Of a stretch of DNA of 64,000 nt, positions 15,362 to 24,199 are shown piece after piece; positions within the stretch are counted from its first letter, which is position 1; each line of letters begins with the position of its first letter. The position numbers were made by a program, and so were the translations under genes. A model generated the notes under the pieces. The model saw nothing but the letters and a program-made list of their open reading frames with translations, had not been told where the DNA came from and searched no databases. Source of the DNA: Oerskovia turbata (lineage in GTDB: Bacteria; Actinomycetota; Actinomycetes; Actinomycetales; Cellulomonadaceae); the NCBI RefSeq assembly GCF_000718325.1, contig NZ_JOFV01000015.1:1-64000 (forward strand), read 5' to 3'.

Positions 15362-16051
15362 GTGAGTGACGACAACGCGCAGCCCGATGCCACGGCACCG
15401 CTCGACCTGCCCCCCTTGATCCAGCCCGAACCGAGCGCCGAGCCCGAGGCCCCCGCTGCGCCGTCGGGCGCTCGCCCTGCGCGCCGTGCCGTCGTCGCGG
15501 AGGACGAGGCGCTGATCCGCATGGACGTCGTCGAGACGCTCCGCGAGGCGGGCTTCGACGTCGTCGGCGAGGCGGGCGACGGTGAGACCGCGGTCAAGCT
15601 GGCGCTCGAGCTCAAGCCCGACGTCGTCGTGATGGACGTCAAGATGCCCGAGCTCGACGGCATCTCGGCGGCCGAGCGCATCGGCAAGGCGCACGTCGCC
15701 CCCGTGGTGCTCCTGACGGCGTTCTCGCAGACCGAGCTGGTCGAGCGTGCGCGCGACGCCGGCGCGATGGCGTACGTCGTCAAGCCGTTCAGCCCCGCCG
15801 ACCTGCTGCCTGCCGTGGAGATCGCGATCTCCCGCTACTCGCAGATCAGCGCGCTCGAGGCCGAGGTCGCGGACCTGGCAGAGCGGTTCGAGACCCGCAA
15901 GCGCGTCGACCGCGCCAAGGGCCTCCTCATGACCAAGATGGGCCTCTCCGAGCCCGAGTCCTTCCGCTGGATCCAGAAGACGTCCATGGACCGTCGCCTG
16001 ACCATGCGAGAGGTCGCGGACGCCGTCATCGAGCAGGTCGGCGGCGCCTGA
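15362..16051 (+). CDS. pdtaR: ANTAR-domain response regulator, PdtaR-like
   Basis: A 229-aa two-component response regulator acting on RNA. After a flexible Pro/Glu/Ala-rich start of about 45 residues comes a receiver domain (VVAEDEALIRMDVVETL; phosphoacceptor Asp in VVVMDVKMPELDG; conserved Lys in YVVKPFSP). It ends in an ANTAR domain (AERFETRKRVDRAKGLLM and ESFRWIQKTSMDRRLTMREV), which binds paired hairpins and prevents termination. The layout matches mycobacterial PdtaR, partner of the PdtaS kinase; no kinase gene is adjacent. It lies directly upstream (promoter side) of the tRNA, pointing away from it. Confidence 0.9.
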   Translation: MSDDNAQPDATAPLDLPPLIQPEPSAEPEAPAAPSGARPARRAVVAEDEALIRMDVVETLREAGFDVVGEAGDGETAVKLALELKPDVVVMDVKMPELDGISAAERIGKAHVAPVVLLTAFSQTELVERARDAGAMAYVVKPFSPADLLPAVEIAISRYSQISALEAEVADLAERFETRKRVDRAKGLLMTKMGLSEPESFRWIQKTSMDRRLTMREVADAVIEQVGGA

Positions 16052-16092
16052 TCCGGCGCATCGCGGCGTGGACCGGGTCGTGAACAGCCCCT

Positions 16093-16121
16093 TTGTTCGG
16101 GACGCTCAAGAAGGCTATCGT
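16093..16121 (+). promoter_or_regulatory. Sigma-A type promoter of the GNAT gene
   Basis: TTGTTC (16093-16098), a 17-bp spacer, and TATCGT (16116-16121). This predicts an untranslated leader of about 140 nt before GTG 16271. Confidence 0.5.
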
Positions 16122-16270
16122 CGTGGACGGGTGTCCAGGACGACGGATTCGACGATCCGGACTCCCACGAAGCACCAGTCGATCGATGACCAGGGGCGCT
16201 CGTCGGTGGCAGACAGCCCTGCTGCCGCCGGGGTGCTCCGAGGTCGGAGGATCCTACGAGGAGGTTCCAC

Positions 16271-16939
16271 GTGCGTGCAGCAGTAGTGGTCAGGCCTGCG
16301 GTCGGTGACGACCTCCCTGGTGTCGCTGCACTCTGTGCCGAGGCGAGGCGCGAGTCCGCGGCCGGTCCTCAGGTCTGCCTCTCCGACGAGTCCAAGCTGG
16401 TCCGCCAGCTCAGGGTCCTGCTGTCGGTCCCCGGCGGCACTGCCCTCGTGGCCTTCCACGACGACGTCCCGGTCGGCTTCCTCCTCGCCCGCGTGCTCGA
16501 CCCGCACCTCTTCAACGACGAGCCGAGCCTGTACATCGAGGCGCTCTACGTGTCACAGGACGCGCGACGTCGCGGGGTCGGGCACGCACTGCTCACGGCG
16601 ACCGCCGACCTTGCGGCCGAGCACGGCGCGATCGACGTCTTCTCGGTGCCGATCCCGGGCTCGCGGGGCGTGCAGCGCTTCCTCGCTCGGCTCGGCTTCG
16701 CGCCGGCCGCCGGGCACCGCGTGGTCTCGACGTCGGTGCTCCAGCGCCGGCTCGCCGCCGACTCGGGGACGCTGCGTCGGGGCGCCCGTAGCCTCGAAGA
16801 CCTCATCGCGCGTCGCCGCAAGGCGCGGACCGACGGCCAGACGGGGCCCGTCGACCTCCGGGCCTTCCAGGACGACTACCGTCGCGAGGCCGCCGCAGGT
16901 CTCGACGCACCGCTCGTGAGCGAGCCCGCGGCCCGCTGA
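16271..16939 (+). CDS. GNAT family N-acetyltransferase
   Basis: A 222-aa acetyl-CoA dependent N-acetyltransferase. The GNAT fold spans roughly residues 5-155: ALYVSQDARRRGVGHALLTA holds the pyrophosphate-binding R-x-x-G-x-G loop, and RGVQRFLARLGFAPAAGHR is the family's final beta-alpha unit. A basic C-terminal tail of about 65 residues (LIARRRKARTDGQTG) extends beyond the domain and might contact nucleic acid or ribosome; that is inference. GAGGAGG just upstream fixes GTG 16271. It is a single-gene unit with its own promoter and a terminator. The acceptor substrate cannot be predicted. Confidence 0.83.
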   Translation: MRAAVVVRPAVGDDLPGVAALCAEARRESAAGPQVCLSDESKLVRQLRVLLSVPGGTALVAFHDDVPVGFLLARVLDPHLFNDEPSLYIEALYVSQDARRRGVGHALLTATADLAAEHGAIDVFSVPIPGSRGVQRFLARLGFAPAAGHRVVSTSVLQRRLAADSGTLRRGARSLEDLIARRRKARTDGQTGPVDLRAFQDDYRREAAAGLDAPLVSEPAAR

Positions 16940-16951
16940 CCCCGGTCCCGC

Positions 16952-16986
16952 GAGGAGCCCGGCTCGACCCATGAGCCGGGCTCCTC
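16952..16986 (+). terminator. Intrinsic terminator after the GNAT gene
   Basis: Perfect 14-bp stem GAGGAGCCCGGCTC (16952-16965) with GAGCCGGGCTCCTC (16973-16986), 7-nt loop. It may serve the convergent thioesterase gene as well. Confidence 0.75.
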
Positions 16987-17049
16987 GTCGTCCGGACGCC
17001 GTGGCGTCGTGGCCGGGCGGGCCCCTGGACGTGCGCGCGCGACAGCAGG

Positions 17050-17496
17050 TCAGCGCCCGTCGAGCACCATGCACGTCAGGCGTGCGGTGCACACGCGTCG
17101 GGCCTCGTCGTCGACCACGACGATCTCGTAGCTCGCGGTGGTGCGCCCGAGGTGGAGCGCGGTCGCGACGCCGTGCACCGTGCCCGAGCGCACCCCGCGG
17201 TGGTGTGTGGCGTTGATCTCGATGCCCACCGCCGCGCGGCCCTCGCCCGCGTGGATCTGGGCCGCGATCGAGCCCAGGGTCTCGGCGAGCACGACCGACG
17301 CGCCGCCGTGCAGCAGCCCCGCAGGCTGGGTGTTCCCGGCGACCGGCATGCTGCCTGCCACACGGTTCGGGGCGACGTCGTCGAGCGTGATGCCCATGCG
17401 CTCGATGAGGGTGCCCACGGTGCTCGCACGCAGCGCCTCGAGCGCCGCGTCGTCAGGGGAGGTGGTCGGGCTCTCGGCTCCGTACGTGTCAGTCAT
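17050..17496 (-). CDS. PaaI/YbgC-like hotdog thioesterase
   Basis: A 148-aa single hotdog-fold acyl-CoA thioesterase of the PaaI/MenI type. Characteristic are NTQPAGLLHGGASVVLAETL, with the helix-start Gly-Gly and active-site Glu, and VGIEINATHHRGVRSGTVHG, with the Asn-x-x-His-x-x-x stretch. The usual length is 130-150 aa. Start ATG 17496 gives MTDTYGAESPTTS; the longer GTG start at 17526 would run into the polA promoter. It is divergent from polA with 19 bp between start codons, so the two promoters must overlap. Possible roles are menaquinone (DHNA-CoA) or phenylacetyl-CoA hydrolysis; sequence does not decide. Confidence 0.85.
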   Translation of the reverse strand: MTDTYGAESPTTSPDDAALEALRASTVGTLIERMGITLDDVAPNRVAGSMPVAGNTQPAGLLHGGASVVLAETLGSIAAQIHAGEGRAAVGIEINATHHRGVRSGTVHGVATALHLGRTTASYEIVVVDDEARRVCTARLTCMVLDGR

Positions 17497-17502
17497 AGCG
17501 GA

Positions 17503-17508
17503 TAGGTT
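17503..17508 (+). promoter_or_regulatory. -10 element of polA
   Basis: TAGGTT ends 7 nt before GTG 17516; no ribosome binding site is present. A leaderless polA transcript is predicted. Confidence 0.5.
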
Positions 17509-17515
17509 TGCACTC

Positions 17516-20194
17516 GTGACCACCACTGCGCGACCTCGCCTCCTGCTGATCGACGGACACTCGATGGCCTACCGGGCCTACTTCGCCCTGCCGGTCGAGA
17601 AGTTCTCGACGACCACCGGACAGTCGACGAACGCCGTCTACGGGTTCGTCTCGATGCTGACGAACCTGCTGCGCGACGAGAAGCCGACGCACGTCGCGGT
17701 CGCGTTCGACGCAGGGCGCGCGTCGTTCCGCACCGAGGTCCTTCCGACGTACAAGGGCACGCGCGACGCGAGCCCCGAGCCCTTCAAGGGGCAGGTCCCG
17801 CTCATCAAGGACATCCTCGCGACGCTCAACGTCCCCGTCCTGCAGAAGGAGAACTTCGAGGCGGACGACATCTTCGCGACTCTCGCGACCCAGGCCGCGG
17901 CCGTGGGCATGGAGGTCCTGATCTGCTCGGGGGACCGCGACTCGTTCCAGCTCGTCCGCGACGACGTCACGGTGCTCTACCCGAAGGTGGGCGTCTCGAC
18001 GCTCGCGCGCATGACGCCTGACGCGGTGCTCGAGAAGTACGGCGTCCCGCCCGAGCGTTACCCGGACCTCGCGGCCCTCGTGGGGGAGACGAGCGACAAC
18101 CTCCCCGGGATCCCGGGCGTGGGTCCCAAGACGGCCGCCAAGTGGATCAACGCGTACGACGGCCTGGACGGCGTGCTCGCCTCGGCCGACAAGATCACGG
18201 GCAAGGCGGGGGAGAACCTGCGGGCCAACCTGGACCAGGTGCGCCTCAACCGGCAGCTCAACGCCCTGCTGACGGACATGGAGCTCCCGCTCGGTCCGGA
18301 CGACCTGCTGGCCCAGCCGTGGGACCGCGAGGCCATGCACCGTGTGTTCGACGCCCTGGAGTTCACGGCCCTGCGCGAGCGCTTGTTCGCGCTCGCCCCC
18401 GAGGGGGAGGAGGACGTCGAGGAGGGCTTCGACGTCTCGCTCGCGACGCTCGGGCAGGGCGAGCTCGGCGGCTGGCTCACGGCCCGCAAGGAGCGCCCCG
18501 TGGGCCTCGTGGTCGCGGGCAAGGCCGCCCCGGTCGGCGGTGACGCGTGGTCGCTCGCGGTGGCGGACGACGGCGCCGCTGCCGTCGCCGTGGACCTCGC
18601 CGACGTCGCGGTCGTCGACGAGCAGGCACTGTCGGCGTGGCTCGCGGACGCCGACGCGCCCAAGGTGGTCCACGGCGCCAAGGCGACCTGGCACGAGCTC
18701 GCCGCTCGCGGCTTCGACCTGCAGGGTGTCGTGTTCGACACCGAGCTCGCGGCCTACCTGTGCCACCCGGATCAGCGGGGCTACGACCTGGGCGACCTCG
18801 CGATCCGGCACCTCAAGCGCGAGCTGCGCGTCGAGGAGGTCGACGAGCCCCAGGGTGCGCTCGACCTGTCGCTCGACGGCTCGGGCGAGGACAAGCGGGA
18901 CGCCGTGCGAGCCACCGGCGTCCTCGACCTGTCGGAGGTCCTGGTGGGTGAGCTGCGCGATCGCGGCGCGGACCACCTGCTCAGGGACCTCGAGCTCCCG
19001 CTCGTCGACGTGCTTGCTCGCATGGAGGCGCGCGGCATCGCCGCGGACGTCGAGTACCTCACCGAGCTCGAGAAGCACTTCGGTGAGCTCGTCGCGACCG
19101 CGGCGTCCGAGGCCTACGACGTGATCGGCCGCGAGGTGAACCTGGGCTCGCCCAAGCAGCTCCAGGAGGTCCTGTTCGACCAGCTGGGTATGCCCAAGAC
19201 CAAGAAGATCAAGACGGGCTACACGACGGACGCCGCTGCACTCGCGGACCTGTTCGCCAAGACGGGCCACCCGTTCCTCGAGCACCTGCTCGCGCACCGC
19301 GACGCCACGCGCCTGCGCCAGACCGTCGAGGGCCTGCTCAAGTCGGTCGCCGCGGACGGTCGGATCCACACGACGTTCCAGCAGACCATCGCGGCGACCG
19401 GGCGGCTGAGCTCGACGGACCCGAACCTGCAGAACATCCCCATCCGCACCGAGGCCGGCCGCCGCATCCGCCGGGCGTTCGTGGTCGGGGAGGGCTACGA
19501 GACGCTGCTGACCGCCGACTACAGCCAGATCGAGATGCGCATCATGGCGCACCTGTCGGGCGACGAGGGCCTCATCGAGGCGTTCAACTCGGGCGAGGAC
19601 CTGCACAGCTACGTGGGCTCGCGCGTGTTCGACGTCCCGACCGACCAGGTCACCCCGGCCATGCGCTCCAAGATCAAGGCCATGTCCTACGGCCTGGCGT
19701 ACGGCCTGTCCTCGTTCGGCCTCTCGCAGCAGCTCAACATCTCCGTCGGCGAGGCGGCTGGCCTCATGGAGGACTACTTCACGCGCTTCGGCGGCGTGCG
19801 CGACTACCTCACGGGCGTCGTCGACGAGGCCAGGGTCACGGGCTACACCGCGACGATCCTGGGTCGCCGTCGCTACCTGCCCGACCTCACGAGCGACAAC
19901 CGCCAGCGCCGCGACATGGCCGAGCGCATGGCGCTCAACGCCCCCATCCAGGGCAGCGCAGCCGACATCATCAAGGTCGCGATGCTGGGCGTCCAGCGCG
20001 CGCTCGACGCCCAGGGCCTGCGCTCGCGCCTGCTCCTGCAGGTCCACGACGAGCTCGTGGTCGAGGTCGCCCCGGGGGAGCGGGACGCCGTCGAGAAGCT
20101 CCTTCGCGACGAGATGGGCGCCGCGGCCGAGCTCTCGGTGCCGCTCGACGTCTCCGTGGGGGCAGGGCGTACCTGGCACGACGCAGGCCACTGA
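17516..20194 (+). CDS. polA: DNA polymerase I
   Basis: An 892-aa DNA polymerase I for Okazaki fragment maturation and excision-repair resynthesis. The N-terminal 5' nuclease domain (residues 1-300) has LLIDGHSMAYRAYFA, ENFEADDIFATLA and GETSDNLPGIPGVGPKTA. The middle domain is a degenerate 3'-5' exonuclease fold lacking the Asp-x-Glu metal motif (LVVAGKAAP at the expected place), so proofreading should be absent, as known for mycobacterial PolA. The polymerase domain has motif A TADYSQIEMRIMAHLSGDE, motif B RSKIKAMSYGLAYGLSSFG and motif C LLQVHDELVVEV. GTG 17516 is chosen from the -10 spacing and family alignment (LLLIDGHS close to the start). Confidence 0.97.
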   Translation: MTTTARPRLLLIDGHSMAYRAYFALPVEKFSTTTGQSTNAVYGFVSMLTNLLRDEKPTHVAVAFDAGRASFRTEVLPTYKGTRDASPEPFKGQVPLIKDILATLNVPVLQKENFEADDIFATLATQAAAVGMEVLICSGDRDSFQLVRDDVTVLYPKVGVSTLARMTPDAVLEKYGVPPERYPDLAALVGETSDNLPGIPGVGPKTAAKWINAYDGLDGVLASADKITGKAGENLRANLDQVRLNRQLNALLTDMELPLGPDDLLAQPWDREAMHRVFDALEFTALRERLFALAPEGEEDVEEGFDVSLATLGQGELGGWLTARKERPVGLVVAGKAAPVGGDAWSLAVADDGAAAVAVDLADVAVVDEQALSAWLADADAPKVVHGAKATWHELAARGFDLQGVVFDTELAAYLCHPDQRGYDLGDLAIRHLKRELRVEEVDEPQGALDLSLDGSGEDKRDAVRATGVLDLSEVLVGELRDRGADHLLRDLELPLVDVLARMEARGIAADVEYLTELEKHFGELVATAASEAYDVIGREVNLGSPKQLQEVLFDQLGMPKTKKIKTGYTTDAAALADLFAKTGHPFLEHLLAHRDATRLRQTVEGLLKSVAADGRIHTTFQQTIAATGRLSSTDPNLQNIPIRTEAGRRIRRAFVVGEGYETLLTADYSQIEMRIMAHLSGDEGLIEAFNSGEDLHSYVGSRVFDVPTDQVTPAMRSKIKAMSYGLAYGLSSFGLSQQLNISVGEAAGLMEDYFTRFGGVRDYLTGVVDEARVTGYTATILGRRRYLPDLTSDNRQRRDMAERMALNAPIQGSAADIIKVAMLGVQRALDAQGLRSRLLLQVHDELVVEVAPGERDAVEKLLRDEMGAAAELSVPLDVSVGAGRTWHDAGH

Positions 20195-20204
20195 GCCGCA
20201 GACC

Positions 20205-20242
20205 CGGCGCCGGGAGGGTCCGCGAGTCCCTGCCCGGCGCCG
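20205..20242. terminator. Bidirectional hairpin between polA and the methyltransferase
   Basis: CGGCGCCGGG (20205-20214) and CCCGGCGCCG (20233-20242) form a perfect 10-bp stem between convergent genes. Confidence 0.6.
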
Positions 20243-20255
20243 TCGGCGCGGGAGC

Positions 20256-21065
20256 TCAGGCGGTCCGCCGCGCCCGGAAGATCGCCGTGCCCGGCAGGTA
20301 TGCTCCCCGCACCGGCCCCCAGCCACCCCAGACCTCCTGGTTGTCGACGGGCCACTCGGGCTCGACCACGTCCTCGATCACGAGTCCGGCGCCCACGACC
20401 TCACGCACGTGGTCTCCGAACGTGCGGTGGTACTCGGCGTAGGTCACGCGACCGCCCGTGTCGGTCTCGACGTAGGGGCGCCGGTCGAAGTAGGAGCGGT
20501 TCGCCGTCAGCCCGTGCTCGCTCGGGTCGTCGGGGAACGCCCAGCGCGACGGGTGGGTCACCGAGAACACCCAGACCCCGCCGGGGCGCAGGACGCGGGC
20601 GGCCTCCCGGTGGATCGCGGCGGCGTCGGGCACGAAGGGGATGGCGCCGAACGACGTGAACGCGACGTCGAAGCTCGCGTCCGCGAACGGGAGCCTGCGC
20701 GCGTCGGCCTGGACGAGCGGCACGGCGACGCCCGTCGCGGCGTTGAGCCGTGCTCCTGTGGCGAGCATTCCGCCCGACACGTCCGTCGCGACCACCTCGA
20801 CGCCGCGTGACGCGAGCCAGCGCGAGCACTGAGCCGCGCCCGCGCCGACCTCGAGCACCCGGCGGCCGTCGAGGTCGCCCAGCAGGTGCGCCTCGGACTC
20901 GCGCAACCCCTCGGGGCACCAGCAGAAGTCGACCGCCCCGAGGAAGTCGCCGTGCTCGTCGAGGTACTCCTCCGCGTTCGCGTCCCACCACGTGCGGCCC
21001 GCGGCTCCGCCCTGCTCGGCAGGCACGTCGCGGTACCCGACCGACCCGATCGTCTCATCCGTCAT
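20256..21065 (-). CDS. SAM-dependent methyltransferase (class I)
   Basis: A 269-aa class I methyltransferase of the Methyltransf_11 type. Motif I is VLEVGAGAAQCSRWLASRG, motif II VVATDVSGGMLATGA, the post-II region VQADARRLPFADASFDVAF, and motif III region ARVLRPGGVWVFSVTHP. The N-terminal GRTWWDANAEEYLDEHGDFL is shared by a group of actinobacterial proteins of this class. The substrate is unknown; the sequence THPSRWAFPDDPSEHGL lies in the substrate-lid region. It converges on polA and is divergent from pfkA, with no operon partner. Confidence 0.88.
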   Translation of the reverse strand: MTDETIGSVGYRDVPAEQGGAAGRTWWDANAEEYLDEHGDFLGAVDFCWCPEGLRESEAHLLGDLDGRRVLEVGAGAAQCSRWLASRGVEVVATDVSGGMLATGARLNAATGVAVPLVQADARRLPFADASFDVAFTSFGAIPFVPDAAAIHREAARVLRPGGVWVFSVTHPSRWAFPDDPSEHGLTANRSYFDRRPYVETDTGGRVTYAEYHRTFGDHVREVVGAGLVIEDVVEPEWPVDNQEVWGGWGPVRGAYLPGTAIFRARRTA

Positions 21066-21119
21066 GCATCCATCGTCTCGCGAGGAGGGTCGTTCCGCGG
21101 CATCGCCCCAGGTGGTCGA

Positions 21120-21125
21120 TAGGGT
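21120..21125 (+). promoter_or_regulatory. Candidate -10 element of pfkA
   Basis: TAGGGT about 72 nt upstream of the chosen pfkA start, with no obvious -35. It is the only TANNNT hexamer in a fitting position between the divergent genes. Confidence 0.3.
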
Positions 21126-21196
21126 GGGGGCTGGTCGGTCGAGCGATGGCGCTGGTCCGCCTTCCGACGATCACTCATCACGAGACGAGGTTCGAG

Positions 21197-22222
21197 TTGC
21201 GCATCGGTCTGCTCACAGGTGGCGGGGACTGCCCCGGTTTGAACGCGGCCATCAGGGCCGTCGTCAAGCAGGGGATGGGCGAGTACGGACACACCATCAT
21301 CGGGTTCCGCAACGGCTGGAAGGGTGTCGTCGACGGCGACATCATCCCGCTCGGGCGTCAGGACATCCGCAACGTGCTCCCCGTGGGGGGGACGCTCCTG
21401 GGGACGGCTCGCTTCCACCCCCACGCCTCCGACGGCGGGATCGACGCGGTCCTCGCGACGGTCGAGGCCGAGCGTCTCGACGCCATGATCTGCATCGGCG
21501 GCGACGGCACGCTGCACGCCGCGAGCAAGGTCGCGGACGCGGGCGTCAACATCGTCGCGATCCCCAAGACGATCGACAACGACGTGGAGGGCACCGACCT
21601 GTCGATCGGCTTCCACACGGCAGTCAACATCGCGACCGAGGCGATCGACCGCGTCCACACGACCGCGGAGAGCCACAACCGCGTCATGGTCGTCGAGGTC
21701 ATGGGGCGCCACGCGGGCTGGATCGCCGTGAACGCCGGCATCGCCGGTGGTGCCGAGGTCGTGCTCGCTCCCGAGGACCCGTTCGACATGGACGCCATCG
21801 AGAAGTTCCTGCGCCACCGTCACCGCGCGCACGCCAACTTCTCGATCGTGGTCGTCGCGGAGGGGGCCGTGCCGCGTGAGGGAAGCAGCATGAACTTCAC
21901 GCAGGAGCTCGGCAAGTACGGCGAGATCATCGCGGGGTCGATCGGGGAGCGCGTCTCGGCCGAGATCGCCCGGCGGACCGGGTTCGACACGCGTCTGACC
22001 GTGCTCGGTCACGTCCAGCGCGGTGGGGAGCCGACCCCGACGGACCGTATCCTCGGCAGCCGGTTCGGCGTGGCCGCGGTCGACGCGATCTCGCGGGGCG
22101 AGTCGAAGGTCATGACGGCGCTGCGCGGGGAGAGCGTCGTGCTCGTCCCGCTCGACGAGATCGCCGGCAAGGTCAAGCACGTTCCCGCCGAGTTGCTGCG
22201 GGTCGCGCACGCCCTGTCCTGA
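21197..22222 (+). CDS. pfkA: 6-phosphofructokinase
   Basis: A 341-aa PfkA-type phosphofructokinase: fructose 6-phosphate to fructose 1,6-bisphosphate. Seen are GLLTGGGDCPGLNAAIRAVV, the phosphoryl-donor loop ICIGGDGTLHAASKVAD, the catalytic PKTIDNDVEGTDLSIGF (Asp general base) and the sugar site VMVVEVMGRHAGWIAV. The residue pair Gly (GGDGT) plus Lys (PKTIDND) differs from classic ATP enzymes (Gly/Gly) and PPi enzymes (Asp/Lys), so donor use is open. TTG 21197 is chosen because GACGAGG lies 6 nt upstream and the protein then starts RIGLLTGGG like the family; ATG 21146 is the alternative. Confidence 0.93.
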   Translation: MRIGLLTGGGDCPGLNAAIRAVVKQGMGEYGHTIIGFRNGWKGVVDGDIIPLGRQDIRNVLPVGGTLLGTARFHPHASDGGIDAVLATVEAERLDAMICIGGDGTLHAASKVADAGVNIVAIPKTIDNDVEGTDLSIGFHTAVNIATEAIDRVHTTAESHNRVMVVEVMGRHAGWIAVNAGIAGGAEVVLAPEDPFDMDAIEKFLRHRHRAHANFSIVVVAEGAVPREGSSMNFTQELGKYGEIIAGSIGERVSAEIARRTGFDTRLTVLGHVQRGGEPTPTDRILGSRFGVAAVDAISRGESKVMTALRGESVVLVPLDEIAGKVKHVPAELLRVAHALS

Positions 22223-22250
22223 CCTTGGCCCCTGCCTCGACGGCGAACTT

Positions 22251-22287
22251 GCGAAGGCCGCCCGTGGACCCCGCGGGCGGCCTTCGC
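22251..22287 (+). terminator. Intrinsic terminator after pfkA
   Basis: Perfect 14-bp stem GCGAAGGCCGCCCG (22251-22264) with CGGGCGGCCTTCGC (22274-22287), 29 bp after the stop. Confidence 0.75.
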
Positions 22288-22385
22288 GCGCCCGTGCTCC
22301 AGGCAGCGCACGGGACCCGGGGCGGTGGTCGGACGGGCGTCGCCGCGGCGAGCGGGTGAGAGCGCGTGCACCGGTCCGGCTCCCT

Positions 22386-22415
22386 TTGACCGCGTCGCCT
22401 TTCCGTCGATAAGAT
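22386..22415 (+). promoter_or_regulatory. Strong sigma-A promoter of rpsA
   Basis: TTGACC (22386-22391), an 18-bp spacer, and TAAGAT (22410-22415), close to the housekeeping consensus. The predicted leader of about 165 nt allows post-transcriptional control, as is common for S1 genes. Confidence 0.75.
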
Positions 22416-22587
22416 GTCTGACGGTGCAGTGCGCCTACCGCCCTACCTCCTGCCTGAGACGTGACGCGTCCGTCGTCTTCGTCGTGGCGGGGCCGTTCCG
22501 TGCTCGGAGCGGAGGTCACCGGTGGTGACCACCACAGCAGCATCCCTATCCGAACTACTTCCTGTCCGCATCGGAGCATCGAACTCA

Positions 22588-24057
22588 ATGACCATCTCCA
22601 CCCCCGCGAAGTCCGCACCTCAGGTTGCCATCAACGACATCGGCACCGAAGAGGACTTCCTTGCCGCCATCGACGCCACCATCAAGTACTTCAATGACGG
22701 TGACATCGTCGAAGGCACGATCGTCAAGGTCGACCGTGACGAGGTTCTCCTCGACATCGGCTACAAGACCGAGGGCGTCATCCCCTCCCGCGAGCTGTCC
22801 ATCAAGCACGACGTGGACCCCGGGGACGTCGTCAAGGTCGGTGACGCAGTCGAGGCCCTCGTCCTCCAGAAGGAGGACAAGGAAGGTCGCCTGATCCTCT
22901 CCAAGAAGCGCGCTCAGTACGAGCGTGCCTGGGGCACGATCGAGAAGATCAAGGAAGAGGACGGCGTCGTCACCGGCACCGTCATCGAGGTCGTCAAGGG
23001 CGGCCTCATCCTCGACATCGGTCTGCGCGGCTTCCTGCCCGCGTCGCTGGTGGAGATGCGCCGCGTCCGCGACCTCCAGCCGTACGTCGGCAAGGAGATC
23101 GAGGCGAAGATCATCGAGCTCGACAAGAACCGCAACAACGTCGTCCTGTCGCGTCGTGCGTGGCTCGAGCAGACGCAGTCCGAGGTTCGCTCGACCTTCC
23201 TGCAGACCCTGCAGAAGGGCCAGGTGCGCCCCGGTGTCGTCTCCTCGATCGTCAACTTCGGTGCGTTCGTGGACCTCGGCGGCGTCGACGGTCTGGTGCA
23301 CGTCTCCGAGCTGTCCTGGAAGCACATCGACCACCCCTCCGAGGTCGTCGAGGTGGGCCAGGAGGTCACGGTCGAGGTCCTGGACGTCGACTTCGACCGC
23401 GAGCGCGTCTCCCTGTCGCTGAAGGCGACGCAGGAGGACCCGTGGCAGACCTTCGCTCGTACGCACGCCATCGGTCAGGTCGTGCCGGGCAAGGTCACGA
23501 AGCTCGTCCCGTTCGGTGCGTTCGTGCGCGTCGAGGACGGCATCGAGGGCCTCGTGCACATCTCCGAGCTGGCTGTCCGTCACGTCGAGCTGCCCGAGCA
23601 GGTCGTCAACGTCGGTGACGAGGTCTTCGTCAAGGTCATCGACATCGACCTCGAGCGTCGCCGCATCTCGCTGTCGCTCAAGCAGGCCAACGAGGGCGTG
23701 GACCCGGAGTCGGACGACTTCGACCCCGCGCTGTACGGCATGGCTGCCGAGTACGACGAGCAGGGGAACTACAAGTACCCCGAGGGCTTCGACCCCGAGA
23801 CCAACGAGTGGCTCGAGGGCTTCGAGGCGCAGCGCGAGACGTGGGAGTCGCAGTACGCGAAGGCTCACGAGCGCTGGGAGGCTCACCGCAAGCAGGTCGC
23901 CGAGGCTCTCAAGGCCGACGACGAGGCTGCGACCTCGGGCGAGTCCGCCAGCTCCGCTGCCACCTACTCCTCGACCCCGGTCCAGGACGAGGCTGCCGGC
24001 ACGCTGGCTTCCGACGAGGCGCTCGCCGCTCTGCGCGAGAAGCTCACCGGTAACTGA
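22588..24057 (+). CDS. rpsA: 30S ribosomal protein S1
   Basis: A 489-aa S1 protein that binds mRNA on the 30S subunit. Four OB-fold S1 repeats are visible: from GDIVEGTIVKVDRDEVLLDIG (about residue 40), DGVVTGTVIEVVKGGLILDIG (about 128), GQVRPGVVSSIVNFGAFVDLG (about 213) and GQVVPGKVTKLVPFGAFVRVE (about 298). An acidic, low-complexity tail of about 110 residues follows. Four repeats with a long tail is the actinobacterial form, shorter than the six-repeat enterobacterial S1. ATG 22588 has GGAG 11 nt upstream and gives MTISTPAKSAPQVAINDIG, typical for the phylum. Confidence 0.96.
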   Translation: MTISTPAKSAPQVAINDIGTEEDFLAAIDATIKYFNDGDIVEGTIVKVDRDEVLLDIGYKTEGVIPSRELSIKHDVDPGDVVKVGDAVEALVLQKEDKEGRLILSKKRAQYERAWGTIEKIKEEDGVVTGTVIEVVKGGLILDIGLRGFLPASLVEMRRVRDLQPYVGKEIEAKIIELDKNRNNVVLSRRAWLEQTQSEVRSTFLQTLQKGQVRPGVVSSIVNFGAFVDLGGVDGLVHVSELSWKHIDHPSEVVEVGQEVTVEVLDVDFDRERVSLSLKATQEDPWQTFARTHAIGQVVPGKVTKLVPFGAFVRVEDGIEGLVHISELAVRHVELPEQVVNVGDEVFVKVIDIDLERRRISLSLKQANEGVDPESDDFDPALYGMAAEYDEQGNYKYPEGFDPETNEWLEGFEAQRETWESQYAKAHERWEAHRKQVAEALKADDEAATSGESASSAATYSSTPVQDEAAGTLASDEALAALREKLTGN

Positions 24058-24095
24058 TCTCCTCCTGGCCTCACAGCCAGGGTGATGTCATGACG

Positions 24096-24123
24096 AGGCC
24101 CGCCACCTTCGGGTGGCGGGCCT
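24096..24123 (+). terminator. Intrinsic terminator after rpsA
   Basis: Perfect 12-bp stem AGGCCCGCCACC (24096-24107) with GGTGGCGGGCCT (24112-24123) and a TTCG tetraloop. Confidence 0.8.
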
Positions 24124-24187
24124 TCGTCGTCCCCGGAGACGACTCCTTCCCGTCGCGGACGAGGGGCCGGCGTGCCGTAGCTCCCCC

Positions 24188-24193
24188 TAGGCT
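24188..24193 (+). promoter_or_regulatory. -10 element of the NUDIX gene
   Basis: TAGGCT ends 6 nt before ATG 24200; no ribosome binding site. A leaderless start is predicted, which favours ATG 24200 over GTG 24194. Confidence 0.5.
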
Positions 24194-24199
24194 GTGACG

